NCBI RefSeq assembly: GCF_001984105.1
Contig: NZ_MTQM01000008.1
Location: 496,001 to 560,000, forward strand
Length of the DNA: 64,000 nucleotides
Source of the DNA: Microbacterium sp. CSI-V
Lineage (GTDB): Bacteria; Actinomycetota; Actinomycetes; Actinomycetales; Microbacteriaceae
Direction of reading: 5' to 3'
A program made the translations under genes and the position numbers. Every line of letters begins with the position of its first letter. The first letter of the stretch is position 1. Shown piece by piece: positions 54,313 through 63,374 of this stretch. The notes beneath the pieces were generated by a model. The model was not told where the DNA came from, made no database searches, and saw nothing but the letters and a program-made list of their open reading frames with translations.

Positions 54313-55620
54313 GTGTCTTCGCCGTGGTCGCGACCCGCCGTCTCCCCCGAGAACTCGGGGCTGCTGATCGCGCGCGCCCACGACGAACTGCTCGCCGGTA
54401 ACGAGGATCGGCGGCTCAGCGACGTGCGTCCGCTGGTGCAGGAGTCGTGGCGGCGGTCGCTGGCATCCCTCGTCGGTCCGGAGGGTCTGCCGACGCTCGA
54501 TCTCGCGTCCGAGGAGCTCGAGGCGTATCGCCGCGCGCACCCGCTCGCCGGGGTGATGGACATGATCCGCGCCCTGCTGCTGCCGGGGTCGGCGGAGGAC
54601 TCCGGCGTCGTGGTGGCCGTGGGCGATGCCGCCGGACGCCTGCTGTGGGTCGAGGGTGATCGACACATCCGCACGCGCACCGGCGACATGGGTTTCATCG
54701 CCGGGGCGAACTGGTCGGAGGACGTCGTGGGCACGTCCGCGCCCGGGACGGCGCTGAGGCTCGACCGGTCGGTGCAGATCCGCGGGGCGGAGCATTTCAA
54801 CCGGCTCGTGCAGCCGTGGTCGTGCACCGCAGCGCCCGTGCACGACCCCGAGACGCGGCGGCTGCTCGGCATGATCGACGTCACGGGAGGCCCCGAGGCC
54901 GTGACCCCGCAAGCGCAATTGCTGGTGGATGCCACGGCCCGGGCGATCGAGAGCGAGATCCTCGTCGGGCGGCTCCGGGCGCAGCAGGACCCCCCGCCGC
55001 GTCGACCGCGGCGCTCCCCCGGGACGCGCGCGCTGCTGCGGATCCTCGGCCGGGATCGGGCGCTGCTCGAGGTGTCCGGCGAGTCCGGCGAGACGGTGGT
55101 CGAGCTCGGCGCGCGGCACGCCGAGATCCTGCTGCTGCTCGCCGTGCACCGCGAGGGGATGTCGGCCGAGGCGCTCAGCGAAGCGGTCTACGGGCACCCC
55201 GCCACCGAGACGCTGCGCCCCGAGATGGTGCGGTTGCGGAAGGTCCTCGAGCCCCTCGCGCCCGCGCTGGTGCCGGCATCCCGCCCCTACCGGCTGCCCG
55301 AAGGCCTCGAGACCGACGCCCAGCAGATGGTGTCGCTGCTCGATCGCGGGGCGCACCGCGTCGCGCTCGCCGCCTACCGCGGGCCGGTGCTGCCCGATTC
55401 GGTGGCGCCGGGGGTGGCCGAGGTGCGGGAGTCGGTGCGTCAAGCGCTGCGCGAGGCGTTGATCGAGGAGGCGGGGATCGACGTGCTGCTCGCGTACGCC
55501 GACACCGTCGACGGGCGGGAGGATGCCGAGGTGCTGCGGCTGTGCCTCGGGATGTTGCCCGCGCGGTCGCCGAAGCGCGCCGGGCTCGTGTCGCGGATCG
55601 AGCGTCTCGAACAGGACTGA
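54313..55620 (+). CDS. GAF-domain transcriptional regulator
   Basis: A 435-residue protein. The N-terminal half (about 65-215) is a GAF-type sensory domain with LLWVEGD, GFIAGANWSEDVVGTSAPGT and HDPETRRLLGMIDVTGG, typical of AcoR-like regulators. The C-terminal part (about 240-435) resembles a winged-helix/helical module rather than a sigma-54 AAA domain. In other actinobacteria such genes accompany acetaldehyde dehydrogenase/DUF779 pairs, which occur here at 59.5-61.7 kb. Start is GTG. Confidence 0.75.
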   Translation: MSSPWSRPAVSPENSGLLIARAHDELLAGNEDRRLSDVRPLVQESWRRSLASLVGPEGLPTLDLASEELEAYRRAHPLAGVMDMIRALLLPGSAEDSGVVVAVGDAAGRLLWVEGDRHIRTRTGDMGFIAGANWSEDVVGTSAPGTALRLDRSVQIRGAEHFNRLVQPWSCTAAPVHDPETRRLLGMIDVTGGPEAVTPQAQLLVDATARAIESEILVGRLRAQQDPPPRRPRRSPGTRALLRILGRDRALLEVSGESGETVVELGARHAEILLLLAVHREGMSAEALSEAVYGHPATETLRPEMVRLRKVLEPLAPALVPASRPYRLPEGLETDAQQMVSLLDRGAHRVALAAYRGPVLPDSVAPGVAEVRESVRQALREALIEEAGIDVLLAYADTVDGREDAEVLRLCLGMLPARSPKRAGLVSRIERLEQD

Positions 55621-55648
55621 TGTCGGACCCCGTGGTTACGCTGAATCC

Positions 55649-56173
55649 ATGGACGAACAGACGCTCGACATCTTCTCGGCAGCTCGCGCCCGTCGCGATG
55701 TGGGGCGCATCCGCGAGGCCGTCGCCGAGGTCAAGGCCGGCGACATCGCCCGCGTCCTGGTGCGATCGCCCCGCTACGGTCTGTACGCGATCGAGGGGGC
55801 CGTCCGCATCGGCGTGGGCGGGCAGCCGCTCGTCGGCGATGTGATCCTCGCGACCAGCGCCGAGATCCAGCGCATCGATCTCGGCATCCCCGCGCCCGAG
55901 CCGGCCCTGTCGGCCGACGTCGTCGACCCCTCGACCCTCCCCCACGGCACGCCCGTCCGCGTCACGTTCGTCACGCCGACGGCCGCGACCTTCGCCGTCA
56001 CGGGTCCGATCACCGCGGGCAACGACCGCTTCCTCCTCGTCGGCAGCTGGATCGTGGCCGACGACCGCGCGATCGCCCCGCGCGTGGTGAGCATCGAGCG
56101 CCTCGACGACGTCGACCTGCACGAGGTCAACGTCCCGCCGCTGCGGTCGGTGCTGGTCGACGCCGACGCGTAG
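55649..56173 (+). CDS. Conserved-looking protein of unknown function
   Basis: A 174-residue protein with predicted beta-rich segments and no recognised domain, signal peptide or membrane helix. It lies 28 bases downstream of the GAF regulator and probably shares its transcript. The core includes VLVRSPRYGLYAIEGAVRIGVGGQPLVGD. Function cannot be inferred. Confidence 0.6.
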   Translation: MDEQTLDIFSAARARRDVGRIREAVAEVKAGDIARVLVRSPRYGLYAIEGAVRIGVGGQPLVGDVILATSAEIQRIDLGIPAPEPALSADVVDPSTLPHGTPVRVTFVTPTAATFAVTGPITAGNDRFLLVGSWIVADDRAIAPRVVSIERLDDVDLHEVNVPPLRSVLVDADA

Positions 56174-56228
56174 AGGCCGATGGATGCCGCGGCCCCGGGG
56201 TCGCGGCATCCCTCGTCCGTGAAGGGCG

Positions 56229-57263
56229 TCAGGGCCGGATCAGCACCTTCAGTGCCTCGCGGCTGTCCATGAGGCGGTACGCCTCCGCGATCTCGGACAG
56301 CGGCAGTTCGCGGTCGAAGACGCGGCCGGGGTCGATGCTGCCGTCGAGCACTTGGGGGAGCGCCGCCTCGATGTATGCCCGGATGGTCGCCGGTCCACCG
56401 GTCAGGGTGGCGTTCTTGCCGAACAGCGAGGTGAAGCCGACGGGTGCGTCCTCGTACTGGGGGACGCCGACGCGCGAGATCACTCCGCCGGGGCGGACGA
56501 TCCGGTACGCCTGCTCGTAGGCGGGCATGTGTCCGACGGCTTCCAGCACCACGTGCGCGCCCTCGCCGCCGGTGAGGTCGAGCACGCGTGTCACGCCCTC
56601 GTCTCCCCGCTCGGCGACCACGTGCGTCGCGCCGAAGTCGCGACCCAGGTTCGTTCGCGCCTCGTGGCGCCCCATGAGGATGATCTTCTCGGCACCCAGC
56701 TGACGCGAGGCGAGGACCGCGGACAGACCGACGGCGCCGTCCCCGATGACGACGACGGTCTTCCCCGGCGCGACGCCGCCCCGGTGGGCGGCGTGGTGTC
56801 CGGTCAGGTACACGTCCGACAGCGTCAGCAGCGAAGGCATGAGCGCCTCGTCGGTGCCGGCCGGGACGACGACCGCGGTGCCGTCGACCTGCGGGACCCG
56901 CAGGCGCTCGGCCTGGGTCGCCGACCCGGCGCCGTCGAAGAAGCCGCCGTGCACGCACGACGTGGTGATGCCGTCGCGGCAGAACACGCACGTGTTGTCC
57001 GACCAGGCGAAGGGCACGATCACGGTGTCGCCGACCGCGAGGGTGCGGACGTCCTCACCGATCTTCTCGACGGCGCCGATGGCCTCGTGACCCATCCGGC
57101 GCCCCTCGGGGGTGTGCTCGAGGGAGTGGTACGGGTGCAGGTCGGACCCGCACACGCAGGCGTACGTCACCCGGATGACGGCATCCGTGGCTTCTTCGAT
57201 GGTGGGATCGGCGACCTCTTCGACGCGGACGTCGCCCGCGCCGTACATCAGTGTGGCTCTCAT
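56229..57263 (-). CDS. Zinc-dependent alcohol dehydrogenase
   Basis: A 344-residue medium-chain dehydrogenase. The catalytic zinc ligands are C38 in CGSD, H59-E60 in GHEAIG, and a later acidic/cysteine ligand; the Rossmann motif is GDGAVGLSAV. The structural-zinc loop has only three cysteines (CVFCRDGITTSC), so it may be incomplete. The substrate is unknown. The ATG overlaps the cupin stop (ATGA), forming a two-gene operon. Confidence 0.82.
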   Translation of the reverse strand: MRATLMYGAGDVRVEEVADPTIEEATDAVIRVTYACVCGSDLHPYHSLEHTPEGRRMGHEAIGAVEKIGEDVRTLAVGDTVIVPFAWSDNTCVFCRDGITTSCVHGGFFDGAGSATQAERLRVPQVDGTAVVVPAGTDEALMPSLLTLSDVYLTGHHAAHRGGVAPGKTVVVIGDGAVGLSAVLASRQLGAEKIILMGRHEARTNLGRDFGATHVVAERGDEGVTRVLDLTGGEGAHVVLEAVGHMPAYEQAYRIVRPGGVISRVGVPQYEDAPVGFTSLFGKNATLTGGPATIRAYIEAALPQVLDGSIDPGRVFDRELPLSEIAEAYRLMDSREALKVLIRP

Positions 57264-57679
57264 CGGTTGCTCTCCTCGGTGATGGGGGCGTTGTACTCGT
57301 CGTCGGTGACGTGGGAACCCCACGTCGCGCTCTCCGCGCCCTCGGGGGTTTCCCACAGGGCCAGGTGCGTCATGAAGCTGTCGGGTGCGGCACCGTGCCA
57401 GTGCTCTTCGCCGGGCGGGCACGAGACCGTCTCGCCCGCGTGCACCTCGACGATGGCGCCGCCGCGCGCCTGCACCCGCGCCGTGCCCTCGACCACCCGC
57501 AGGGTCTGGCCGAGCGGATGCGAATGCCACGCCGTTCGGGCGCCGGGGGCGAACCGCACGAGGCCGGCGTGGAGACGCTGACCGTCGTGCTGCGGTGAGA
57601 CGACCGGGTCGAGCCAGACGTCGCCGGTGAACCATTCGGGCGGGTTCTTGACGGTCGGTGGGATGGGGAGGGTACGCAT
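57260..57679 (-). CDS. Cupin-domain protein
   Basis: A 139-residue single cupin with metal-binding histidines in WHSHPLGQTLRV and a later GEEHWHG. Such proteins are often small enzymes or metal-dependent lyases (mandelonitrile lyase-like or hydroxylase-like). It precedes the dehydrogenase by overlap, so the two likely act on the same compound. No reaction is claimed. Confidence 0.78.
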   Translation of the reverse strand: MRTLPIPPTVKNPPEWFTGDVWLDPVVSPQHDGQRLHAGLVRFAPGARTAWHSHPLGQTLRVVEGTARVQARGGAIVEVHAGETVSCPPGEEHWHGAAPDSFMTHLALWETPEGAESATWGSHVTDDEYNAPITEESNR

Positions 57680-57695
57680 GGTGTGCTCCGTTCGT

Positions 57696-57767
57696 CAGGG
57701 CGGTACGCCCAGCACACTCCGTCGACGGCCCCCGCGGGAGGCCCTGACGGAAGGTGTACCGCCAGGG
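57696..57767. promoter_or_regulatory. Divergent operator region of cupin operon and regulator
   Basis: Related sites CAGGGCGGTACGCC (57696-57709) and, inverted, CCCTGGCGGTACACC (57767-57753) lie about 57 bases apart between the divergent genes. The words TCAGGGC and GCCCTGA repeat around them. This suggests binding by the adjacent helix-turn-helix regulator. Confidence 0.45.
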
Positions 57768-57805
57768 CATCCCTTCCTCCGCGCGACGGTCCTACCGTGG
57801 ACGGC

Positions 57806-58672
57806 ATGGACAACAAGGCCGAGGTGCGGGAGTTCCTCACGACCCGCCGCGCGCGCGTCGCCCCCGAGCAGGTGGGGCTGCCGGCGGGCACCAATCGGCG
57901 CGTTCCGGGTCTGCGGCGCGCGGAGGTCGCGATGCTCGCCGACGTGAGCGTCGAGTACTACGCCAAGCTCGAGCGCGGACAGATCGCCGGTGCCTCCGCC
58001 GCGGTGCTCGAGTCGCTCTCCCGCGCCCTGTTGCTCGACGAGACCGAGCGGATGCACCTCCTCGATCTCGCCCGGGCAGCCGATGGCATCCCGACCTCCG
58101 GGCGACCCCGGCGACGGTCGAGCGCCACTGTGTCCGCGCGTCCAGGTCTGCAGAGGACCCTGGATGCCATCACCGGCGGGCCGGCGTTCGTCCGCGACCG
58201 CCACCAGAACCTCGTCGCCACGAACGCCCTCGGAGCGGCGTTCTACTCCCCCGTCATCGGTGCCGGCGGGCGGGCGCCGAATCTGGCGCGATTCCAGTTC
58301 CTCGACCCGGCGGCGCGCGACTTCTACCCCGATTGGGAGCTGTTCGCGCAGATGTGCGTCGCGATCATGCGGGTCGAGGCCGGGCGCGACCCCCACGACC
58401 GCACGATGCAGGACCTGGTCGGCGAGCTCACGACCCGCAGCGAGACCTTCGCCCGCCTGTGGTCGGCGCACGACGTGCGCACCCACGGGACCGGGACCAA
58501 GCGGTTCCATCACCCGGTGGTCGGCGAGCTCACCCTCGCGTATGAAGAACTCGCCGTCACCGCTGAAGACGGGATGGCGCTGCTGGTCTACACCGCCGAA
58601 CCCGGGTCGCCGTCGGCCGAGCGTCTGCAGATGCTCGCCAGCTGGTCGCTCAGCGAGGCGGCTCGCCCGTGA
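57806..58672 (+). CDS. MmyB-like helix-turn-helix regulator
   Basis: A 288-residue regulator. The N-terminal helix-turn-helix (about 10-80) includes GLRRAEVAMLADVSVEYYAKLERG, and the C-terminal MmyB-like ligand-binding domain (about 105-280) includes NLARFQFLDPAARDFYPDWE. Such proteins commonly sit divergent to short-chain or medium-chain dehydrogenase operons and repress them, so this one probably controls the cupin-dehydrogenase operon. Its stop overlaps the next start as GTGA. Confidence 0.85.
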   Translation: MDNKAEVREFLTTRRARVAPEQVGLPAGTNRRVPGLRRAEVAMLADVSVEYYAKLERGQIAGASAAVLESLSRALLLDETERMHLLDLARAADGIPTSGRPRRRSSATVSARPGLQRTLDAITGGPAFVRDRHQNLVATNALGAAFYSPVIGAGGRAPNLARFQFLDPAARDFYPDWELFAQMCVAIMRVEAGRDPHDRTMQDLVGELTTRSETFARLWSAHDVRTHGTGTKRFHHPVVGELTLAYEELAVTAEDGMALLVYTAEPGSPSAERLQMLASWSLSEAARP

Positions 58673-59244
58673 GCGTCGATGATCTTCTCGAAGCCCTCGA
58701 CCGCGGTGACACGATCGCCGGCGGATCGCCCCTCCACGAGGTCATGCACGCCACGAGTCAGGAGGCCCTGCGGATCGCCGCCGAGCTGAACTCCGCGTAC
58801 CGCGAGCCCGACGACGTTCGTGCGCTCCTCGCGCGGCTGACGGGCCGCGAGGTCGACGAGTCCGTCACGCTCTTCCCGCCCTTCACCAGCGATTTCGGTC
58901 GCAATATCCGGCTGGGCGAGCGGGTGTTCATCAATTCCGGATGCCGCTTCCAAGACCAGGGCGGCATCACGATCGGCGACGACTGCCTGATCGGCCACAA
59001 CGTGGTGATCGCGACGCTGCAGCACGGCATCGACCCCGCTCGCCGCGCGGATCTGCTGCCCGCGCCGGTGGTCCTCGGACGCAACGTGTGGCTCGGGGCG
59101 AACGTCACGGTCCTGCCCGGAGTGACGATCGGCGACGACGCGGTCGTCGGCGCCGGGTCGGTGGTCACGAGAGACGTCCCGGCGGCCACGATCGCGGTGG
59201 GGTCTCCCGCGCGGGTGGTGCGCGGCATCCACGATCCGGCGTAG
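58669..59244 (+). CDS. Maltose/galactoside O-acetyltransferase family protein
   Basis: A 191-residue left-handed beta-helix acetyltransferase of the LacA/NodL/Maa group. Hexapeptide repeats run through GRNIRLGERVFINSGCRFQ, ITIGDDCLIGHNVVI and VTVLPGVTIGDDAVVGAGSVVTRD; the catalytic histidine is in TLQHGID. It transfers acetyl from acetyl-CoA to a sugar or similar hydroxyl. It overlaps the regulator by four bases. Confidence 0.88.
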   Translation: MSVDDLLEALDRGDTIAGGSPLHEVMHATSQEALRIAAELNSAYREPDDVRALLARLTGREVDESVTLFPPFTSDFGRNIRLGERVFINSGCRFQDQGGITIGDDCLIGHNVVIATLQHGIDPARRADLLPAPVVLGRNVWLGANVTVLPGVTIGDDAVVGAGSVVTRDVPAATIAVGSPARVVRGIHDPA

Positions 59245-59332
59245 GGGGGGCGCGGGCGGGGCCGGCGCGGTGCGGGGCCGGCGCGTGCGTGCGGGGCGGT
59301 CGCGCGACGTGCGTGCGCGGTCGTGCGGCGCC

Positions 59333-59408
59333 GAGAGCACACGATCCGTGCGAGGTCACACGCTGTGGGCGGCCGCGACGTGTGCGTTCGCACGGATCGT
59401 GTGCTTTC
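59333..59408. repeat. Intergenic inverted repeat upstream of aldehyde dehydrogenase
   Basis: 30-base arms (59333-59362 and 59379-59408) pair in at least 26 positions, with G-T pairs and a two-base mismatch, around a 16-base loop. The core GCACACGATCCGTGCGA is perfect. No gene lies in 59245-59524. It may be a terminator, a regulatory hairpin or a dispersed palindromic repeat. Confidence 0.75.
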
Positions 59409-59524
59409 GCGGTCGCGGTCCCGGCCGACCCCCGTGCAACCGGATGCAACGTGGCGCGGCGTACGTTCGGCGCATCGCCGCCCGAAGCCGTCGCGGCGTC
59501 TCATGACCGTCGAAGGAGACACGC

Positions 59525-61075
59525 ATGACCATCGTCGAAGAAGGCGTTTCCAGCGTCTACGCCGCCCCCGGTTCGCGCGGGGCCGTCGCCCAGTATCGCG
59601 AGCGGTACGGGCACTACATCGGCGGGGAGTGGGTCGAGCCGCACAGCGGCGAGTACTTCGAAGACATCACCCCCGTCACCGGCAAGCCGTTCTGCGAAAT
59701 CGCCCGCGGAGACGCGGCCGACATCGACCGAGCAGTGGATGCCGCCTGGAAGGCGTTCGCATCCTGGAAGAAGACCACGCCCGCCGAGCGCAGCGTCATC
59801 CTGAACAAGATCGCCGACCGCATCGAGCAGAACCTCGAGATGATCGCTGTCGCCGAGACGTGGGAGAACGGCAAGCCGGTGCGCGAGACGCTCGCCGCCG
59901 ACATTCCCCTGACCGTCGACCACTTCCGCTACTTCGCGGGTGTGCTGCGGGCCCAGGAGGGGTCGCTCAGCCAGCTCGACGAGAACACCGTCGCGTACCA
60001 CTTCAACGAGCCGCTCGGTGTGGTGGCGCAGATCATCCCGTGGAACTTCCCGATCCTCATGGCCGCGTGGAAGCTCGCCCCGGCGCTCGCCGCGGGCAAC
60101 TGCGTCGTGATCAAGCCGGCCGAGCAGACCCCGGCATCCCTGCTGTTCCTGTTCGACATCATCGGCGACCTGCTGCCGGCCGGTGTCGTGAACATCGTCA
60201 ACGGGTTCGGCATCGAGGCGGGGGCGCCGCTGGCGCAGCACAAGCGGGTCCGCAAGGTCGCCTTCACGGGTGAGACCACCACGGGCCGCCTGATCATGCA
60301 GTACGCGTCGCAGAACCTCATCCCGGTGACGCTGGAGCTCGGGGGCAAGAGCCCGAACGTCTTCTTCGAGGACGTGGCCCGCGCCACCGACGACGCGTAC
60401 TACGACAAGGCGCTCGAGGGCTTCACGCTCTTCGCCCTCAACCAGGGTGAAGTGTGCACGTGCCCGTCGCGGGCGCTGATCCAGCGGTCGATCTACGACC
60501 AGTTCCTCGGCGACGGCCTCGCACGCGTCGGCAAGGTGAAGCAGGGCAACCCGCTCGACCCCGAGACGATGATCGGCGCGCAGGCCTCGAACGACCAGCT
60601 CGAGAAGATCCTGTCGTACATCGAGATCGGCAAGGCCGGCGGTGCGAAGCTGCTCACCGGTGGCGAGCGGGTCGACCTCGGCGGCGAGCTGTCGGGCGGC
60701 TACTACGTCGCTCCGACCGTCTTCGAGGGCACGAACGACATGCGGATCTTCCAGGAGGAGATCTTCGGCCCGGTGCTCTCGGTCACGTCGTTCGACAGCT
60801 TCGACGACGCGATCTCGATCGCGAACGACACGCTCTACGGACTCGGTGCCGGTGTGTGGAGCCGCAGCGGCGACACCGCTTACCGCGCCGGCCGGGCCAT
60901 CGAGGCCGGACGCGTCTGGACCAACACGTACCACCAGTACCCGGCGCACGCCGCGTTCGGCGGGTACAAGCAGTCGGGCATCGGCCGTGAGAACCACCTC
61001 AAGATGCTCGACCACTACCAGCAGACGAAGAACCTGCTGGTGTCTTACGCCGAAGGCGCGATGGGCTTCTTCTAA
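59525..61075 (+). CDS. Acetaldehyde dehydrogenase (ExaC/AldB-like)
   Basis: A 516-residue NAD-dependent aldehyde dehydrogenase. The catalytic cysteine is C311 in [11 protein letters not shown], the catalytic glutamate lies in LELGGKSPN, and NAD-binding residues are in FTGETTTGR. Enzymes with this cysteine context oxidise acetaldehyde and related aldehydes to acids. The ATG has AAGGAGA upstream. It lies ahead of a DUF779 gene, a linkage common in actinobacteria, and probably responds to the GAF regulator encoded at 54.3 kb. Confidence 0.9.
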   Translation: MTIVEEGVSSVYAAPGSRGAVAQYRERYGHYIGGEWVEPHSGEYFEDITPVTGKPFCEIARGDAADIDRAVDAAWKAFASWKKTTPAERSVILNKIADRIEQNLEMIAVAETWENGKPVRETLAADIPLTVDHFRYFAGVLRAQEGSLSQLDENTVAYHFNEPLGVVAQIIPWNFPILMAAWKLAPALAAGNCVVIKPAEQTPASLLFLFDIIGDLLPAGVVNIVNGFGIEAGAPLAQHKRVRKVAFTGETTTGRLIMQYASQNLIPVTLELGGKSPNVFFEDVARATDDAYYDKALEGFTLFALNQGEVCTCPSRALIQRSIYDQFLGDGLARVGKVKQGNPLDPETMIGAQASNDQLEKILSYIEIGKAGGAKLLTGGERVDLGGELSGGYYVAPTVFEGTNDMRIFQEEIFGPVLSVTSFDSFDDAISIANDTLYGLGAGVWSRSGDTAYRAGRAIEAGRVWTNTYHQYPAHAAFGGYKQSGIGRENHLKMLDHYQQTKNLLVSYAEGAMGFF

Positions 61076-61087
61076 GCCGGCGGCATT

Positions 61088-61124
61088 GGCGCCAGGGCGC
61101 TGCGGGCTGCAGCGTCTTGGCGCC
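61088..61124. repeat. Nested hairpin downstream of aldehyde dehydrogenase
   Basis: Arms GGCGCCA (61088-61094) and TGGCGCC (61118-61124) enclose a second stem CGCTGC/GCAGCG. It starts 12 bases after the dehydrogenase stop. Confidence 0.55.
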
Positions 61125-61165
61125 GTCGTGGACAGAGCGTCGGGGCGGCGGGTCGCCGACGCTCA

Positions 61166-61195
61166 GTGACCCCCGGGATGCCCCCCGGGGGTCAC
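61166..61195 (+). terminator. Terminator between aldehyde dehydrogenase and DUF779 gene
   Basis: A perfect 12-bp stem GTGACCCCCGGG/CCCGGGGGTCAC with a six-base loop, followed by ACCCTTTT. It implies that DUF779 is not simply read through. Confidence 0.75.
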
Positions 61196-61242
61196 ACCCT
61201 TTTGCTCGGTGGCGCTGCGGGGTCGCCGGGACCTCGTCCCAC

Positions 61243-61271
61243 TTGTTGCGGTTTCGGGGCCGCCATATCGA
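61243..61271 (+). promoter_or_regulatory. DUF779 gene promoter
   Basis: TTGTTG (61243-61248) and TATCGA (61266-61271) lie 17 bases apart. Just upstream is the palindrome GGGACCTCGTCCC (61228-61240), a candidate operator. Confidence 0.6.
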
Positions 61272-61305
61272 CAACTTTTGGGACATGAATCGAAAGGAGT
61301 GGGAC

Positions 61306-61692
61306 ATGACGACACAGCTCTCCCGCGTGGACGTGACGGATGCCGCGGCCGCGCTGCTACGCGACCTGACGGCGAAGCACGGCCCGCTGATGTTCCACCA
61401 GTCGGGCGGCTGCTGCGACGGCAGCTCCCCCATGTGCTACCCGGTGGGGATGTTCCTCACCGGCCCCAGCGACGTGCACCTCGGCAGCATCGACGTCGGT
61501 CTCGACGACCCGATCGAGGTCTACATGTCCGAGTCGCAGTTCGAGTACTGGAAGTTCACACACCTCACGATCGACGTCGTGCCGGGACGGGGTGCCGGGT
61601 TCTCGGTCGAGGGACCGACCGGGATGCGGTTCCTCATTCGATCGCGGATGCTGACCGAGGAGGAGGCGGTGGCGTTCGGGGTTGGGGTTTAG
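61306..61692 (+). CDS. DUF779 protein
   Basis: A 128-residue protein of the DUF779 family. Cysteine-rich GGCCDGSSPMCYP (about residues 34-46) suggests metal or redox chemistry. The family accompanies acetaldehyde dehydrogenases and may assist them; its activity is not established. AAAGGAG is properly placed for the ATG at 61306, while another in-frame ATG lies seven codons earlier inside a duplicated TGGGACATGA. A terminator and its own promoter separate it from the dehydrogenase. Confidence 0.85.
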   Translation: MTTQLSRVDVTDAAAALLRDLTAKHGPLMFHQSGGCCDGSSPMCYPVGMFLTGPSDVHLGSIDVGLDDPIEVYMSESQFEYWKFTHLTIDVVPGRGAGFSVEGPTGMRFLIRSRMLTEEEAVAFGVGV

Positions 61693-61793
61693 GTGGGGCG
61701 GGTTCGCGAACTCGTGACGTCACGATTCTCAGTTGTATTCGCCGGGTTTGCGGGTGCCCACGGGTGCTCGTTTGCCGCGTAATTCCGCGGACT

Positions 61794-61808
61794 TCGTGCT
61801 CGTTGGTT
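61794..61808. repeat. Left copy of 15-bp direct repeat flanking ATPase gene
   Basis: TCGTGCTCGTTGGTT, identical to 63375-63389. The two copies flank the 61888-63324 gene. The surrounding 61693-61887 shows no gene. Confidence 0.55.
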
Positions 61809-61887
61809 GTGTGTGGTTTCAGCCGGGTTCCCGGCCCGGGACCGACCCAGGATCAAAGACCTGTCAGGTAATTTGTCCGCGTGGGAT

Positions 61888-63324
61888 CTATCTCCAAGGC
61901 CTGTTCCACGCGCGGGTGAGGGCGTCGTGGAGCATGAAACCATGGCGGGTGGTGAAGCCGGCCCCGCCCACACGCCGATACACGAAATCTGTGTATGAGC
62001 CGTTTCGGATGCCGATCCCACCGATCTCAAACATCTGCTTCAGCAGTTGCTTGACCTCGGTCTCATCGAGTTCGCCCTTGACCTCGGCGCAGACGTATTC
62101 GAACGTGAAAAAACGGCTAGGCGATGTGCGAAGGGCGTCTTTGAACGCCCCCAAGTTTCTTGCCCTGTCCTCGTCCAGGACGCCCGCAAGGTTGTCAAAG
62201 ATCTCTCCGACAAAGTACTCCTCGGAGTACGATCTCACCGCCGCCTTCGCATTCTCTTCAGGAACCTTCCCGTTTCCCCGGTAGGCCTTCTGGAGGTGGC
62301 GCATCAGAGCAACGGCGTCGCGCGGCAGCAGACGCGTGTGATCAAGCAGGTATTCGGGGAGTTCCATGTGTGGACCCACCGTAACGCTCTTTGATAAGTA
62401 CTGTCCGACCACGCTGGTCACATCCGGCGCTCCAACCTGTGCTTTGTGGGTCAGCAGCTTCCAGAGGTGGTTCTTGGCTCCGATTCCATTGGCGTGCCAG
62501 TCCAGATACACGGCATGAGACTTCAGTCGGTTTATTTCAGGCCCGGGAAGCACGTCGAAAACGTCGGACCTGGCCGCTATGACGATTGAGACGGGGAGTT
62601 TGTGCTCTTTCAAGAAGCGATTCAGACTCAATCCAGCTTGCATGAGACCCGCCAGGGACGTCCACTCGTCCTTCTGCTCGAAGAAGAACGAGTCCAGCCC
62701 GTCCAGTGCGATCACATGTTTGCTATCTGTTGAGCACCACTCGATCATCTGCTTCAAATAGGTGTTGGCCTCGAGCGGGGTGATGGTAGATGCGTCCACG
62801 CGCGACTCAGTCGAGAAGATCTTGAGGTCCAATTTGAAAGTGGAACTCGACCAAATCGCAACCGATGCCGACCAGTCAGACGTCAGCAGGCCTTTCGCTC
62901 GCAGGTTCTTCACAATGGCGTAGAACTTGGCGTCAACCTTTAGCCCCTCGTCCGCTGAAAGTGATTCGACGAGTCGAAGGAGGAGGACGAACTCCCACGC
63001 TGCTTGGTTGCGGGACCCGCCCCGGGACTGTCCCATGGGGATGTTGGTCATGTCGTTCACTGGAAACCCGGCTAGGTTCCATCCCGTGTAGAACCGATTC
63101 CACTGGCCGGCCCAGCGAAGCCGTAGATGTTCCAGAACAGCGGACTTCCCGGATCCCTTTGGTCCGAGGATCAGCCAGGTTCGTCCGTCCAAGACGTGTT
63201 GGACGGCCTGGTTGTAGTCGTAGTACCCATGCAAAAGTAGCTCAGGCATCTCCAGCGCTTCGAGTGCGGCGTCGAGTTCGCCGAAGTTCAGTAGCTCGAA
63301 TTTTGGAAGCGCACCGTTACTCAT
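61888..63324 (-). CDS. P-loop ATPase of uncertain function (Sll1717-like)
   Basis: A 478-residue soluble ATPase. Near the N-terminus is Walker A GPKGSGKS (54-61); a Walker B-like IALDGLDSFF places acidic residues at D208 and D211, and an arginine follows in IVIAARSDVF. The C-terminus (about 400-478) looks like a winged helix with FFTFEYVCAEVKG. The N-terminal LLNFGELDAALEAL...LLLHGYYDYN resembles the group NCBI calls P-loop ATPase, Sll1717 family, from memory only. Lower GC and less biased codons than neighbours suggest acquisition. An SMC-like gene lies upstream. Confidence 0.7.
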   Translation of the reverse strand: MSNGALPKFELLNFGELDAALEALEMPELLLHGYYDYNQAVQHVLDGRTWLILGPKGSGKSAVLEHLRLRWAGQWNRFYTGWNLAGFPVNDMTNIPMGQSRGGSRNQAAWEFVLLLRLVESLSADEGLKVDAKFYAIVKNLRAKGLLTSDWSASVAIWSSSTFKLDLKIFSTESRVDASTITPLEANTYLKQMIEWCSTDSKHVIALDGLDSFFFEQKDEWTSLAGLMQAGLSLNRFLKEHKLPVSIVIAARSDVFDVLPGPEINRLKSHAVYLDWHANGIGAKNHLWKLLTHKAQVGAPDVTSVVGQYLSKSVTVGPHMELPEYLLDHTRLLPRDAVALMRHLQKAYRGNGKVPEENAKAAVRSYSEEYFVGEIFDNLAGVLDEDRARNLGAFKDALRTSPSRFFTFEYVCAEVKGELDETEVKQLLKQMFEIGGIGIRNGSYTDFVYRRVGGAGFTTRHGFMLHDALTRAWNRPWR

Positions 63325-63374
63325 TCGCCGAGCTTACCGATGGGCCTGAGAGTCGCGCGACCCTTTCGGGGGCG

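Noticed and set aside
59245..59524. GC-rich repeats here as a CRISPR array
   Set aside because: There are only two inverted arms, not regularly spaced direct repeats with unique spacers, and no cas gene is present in the window.
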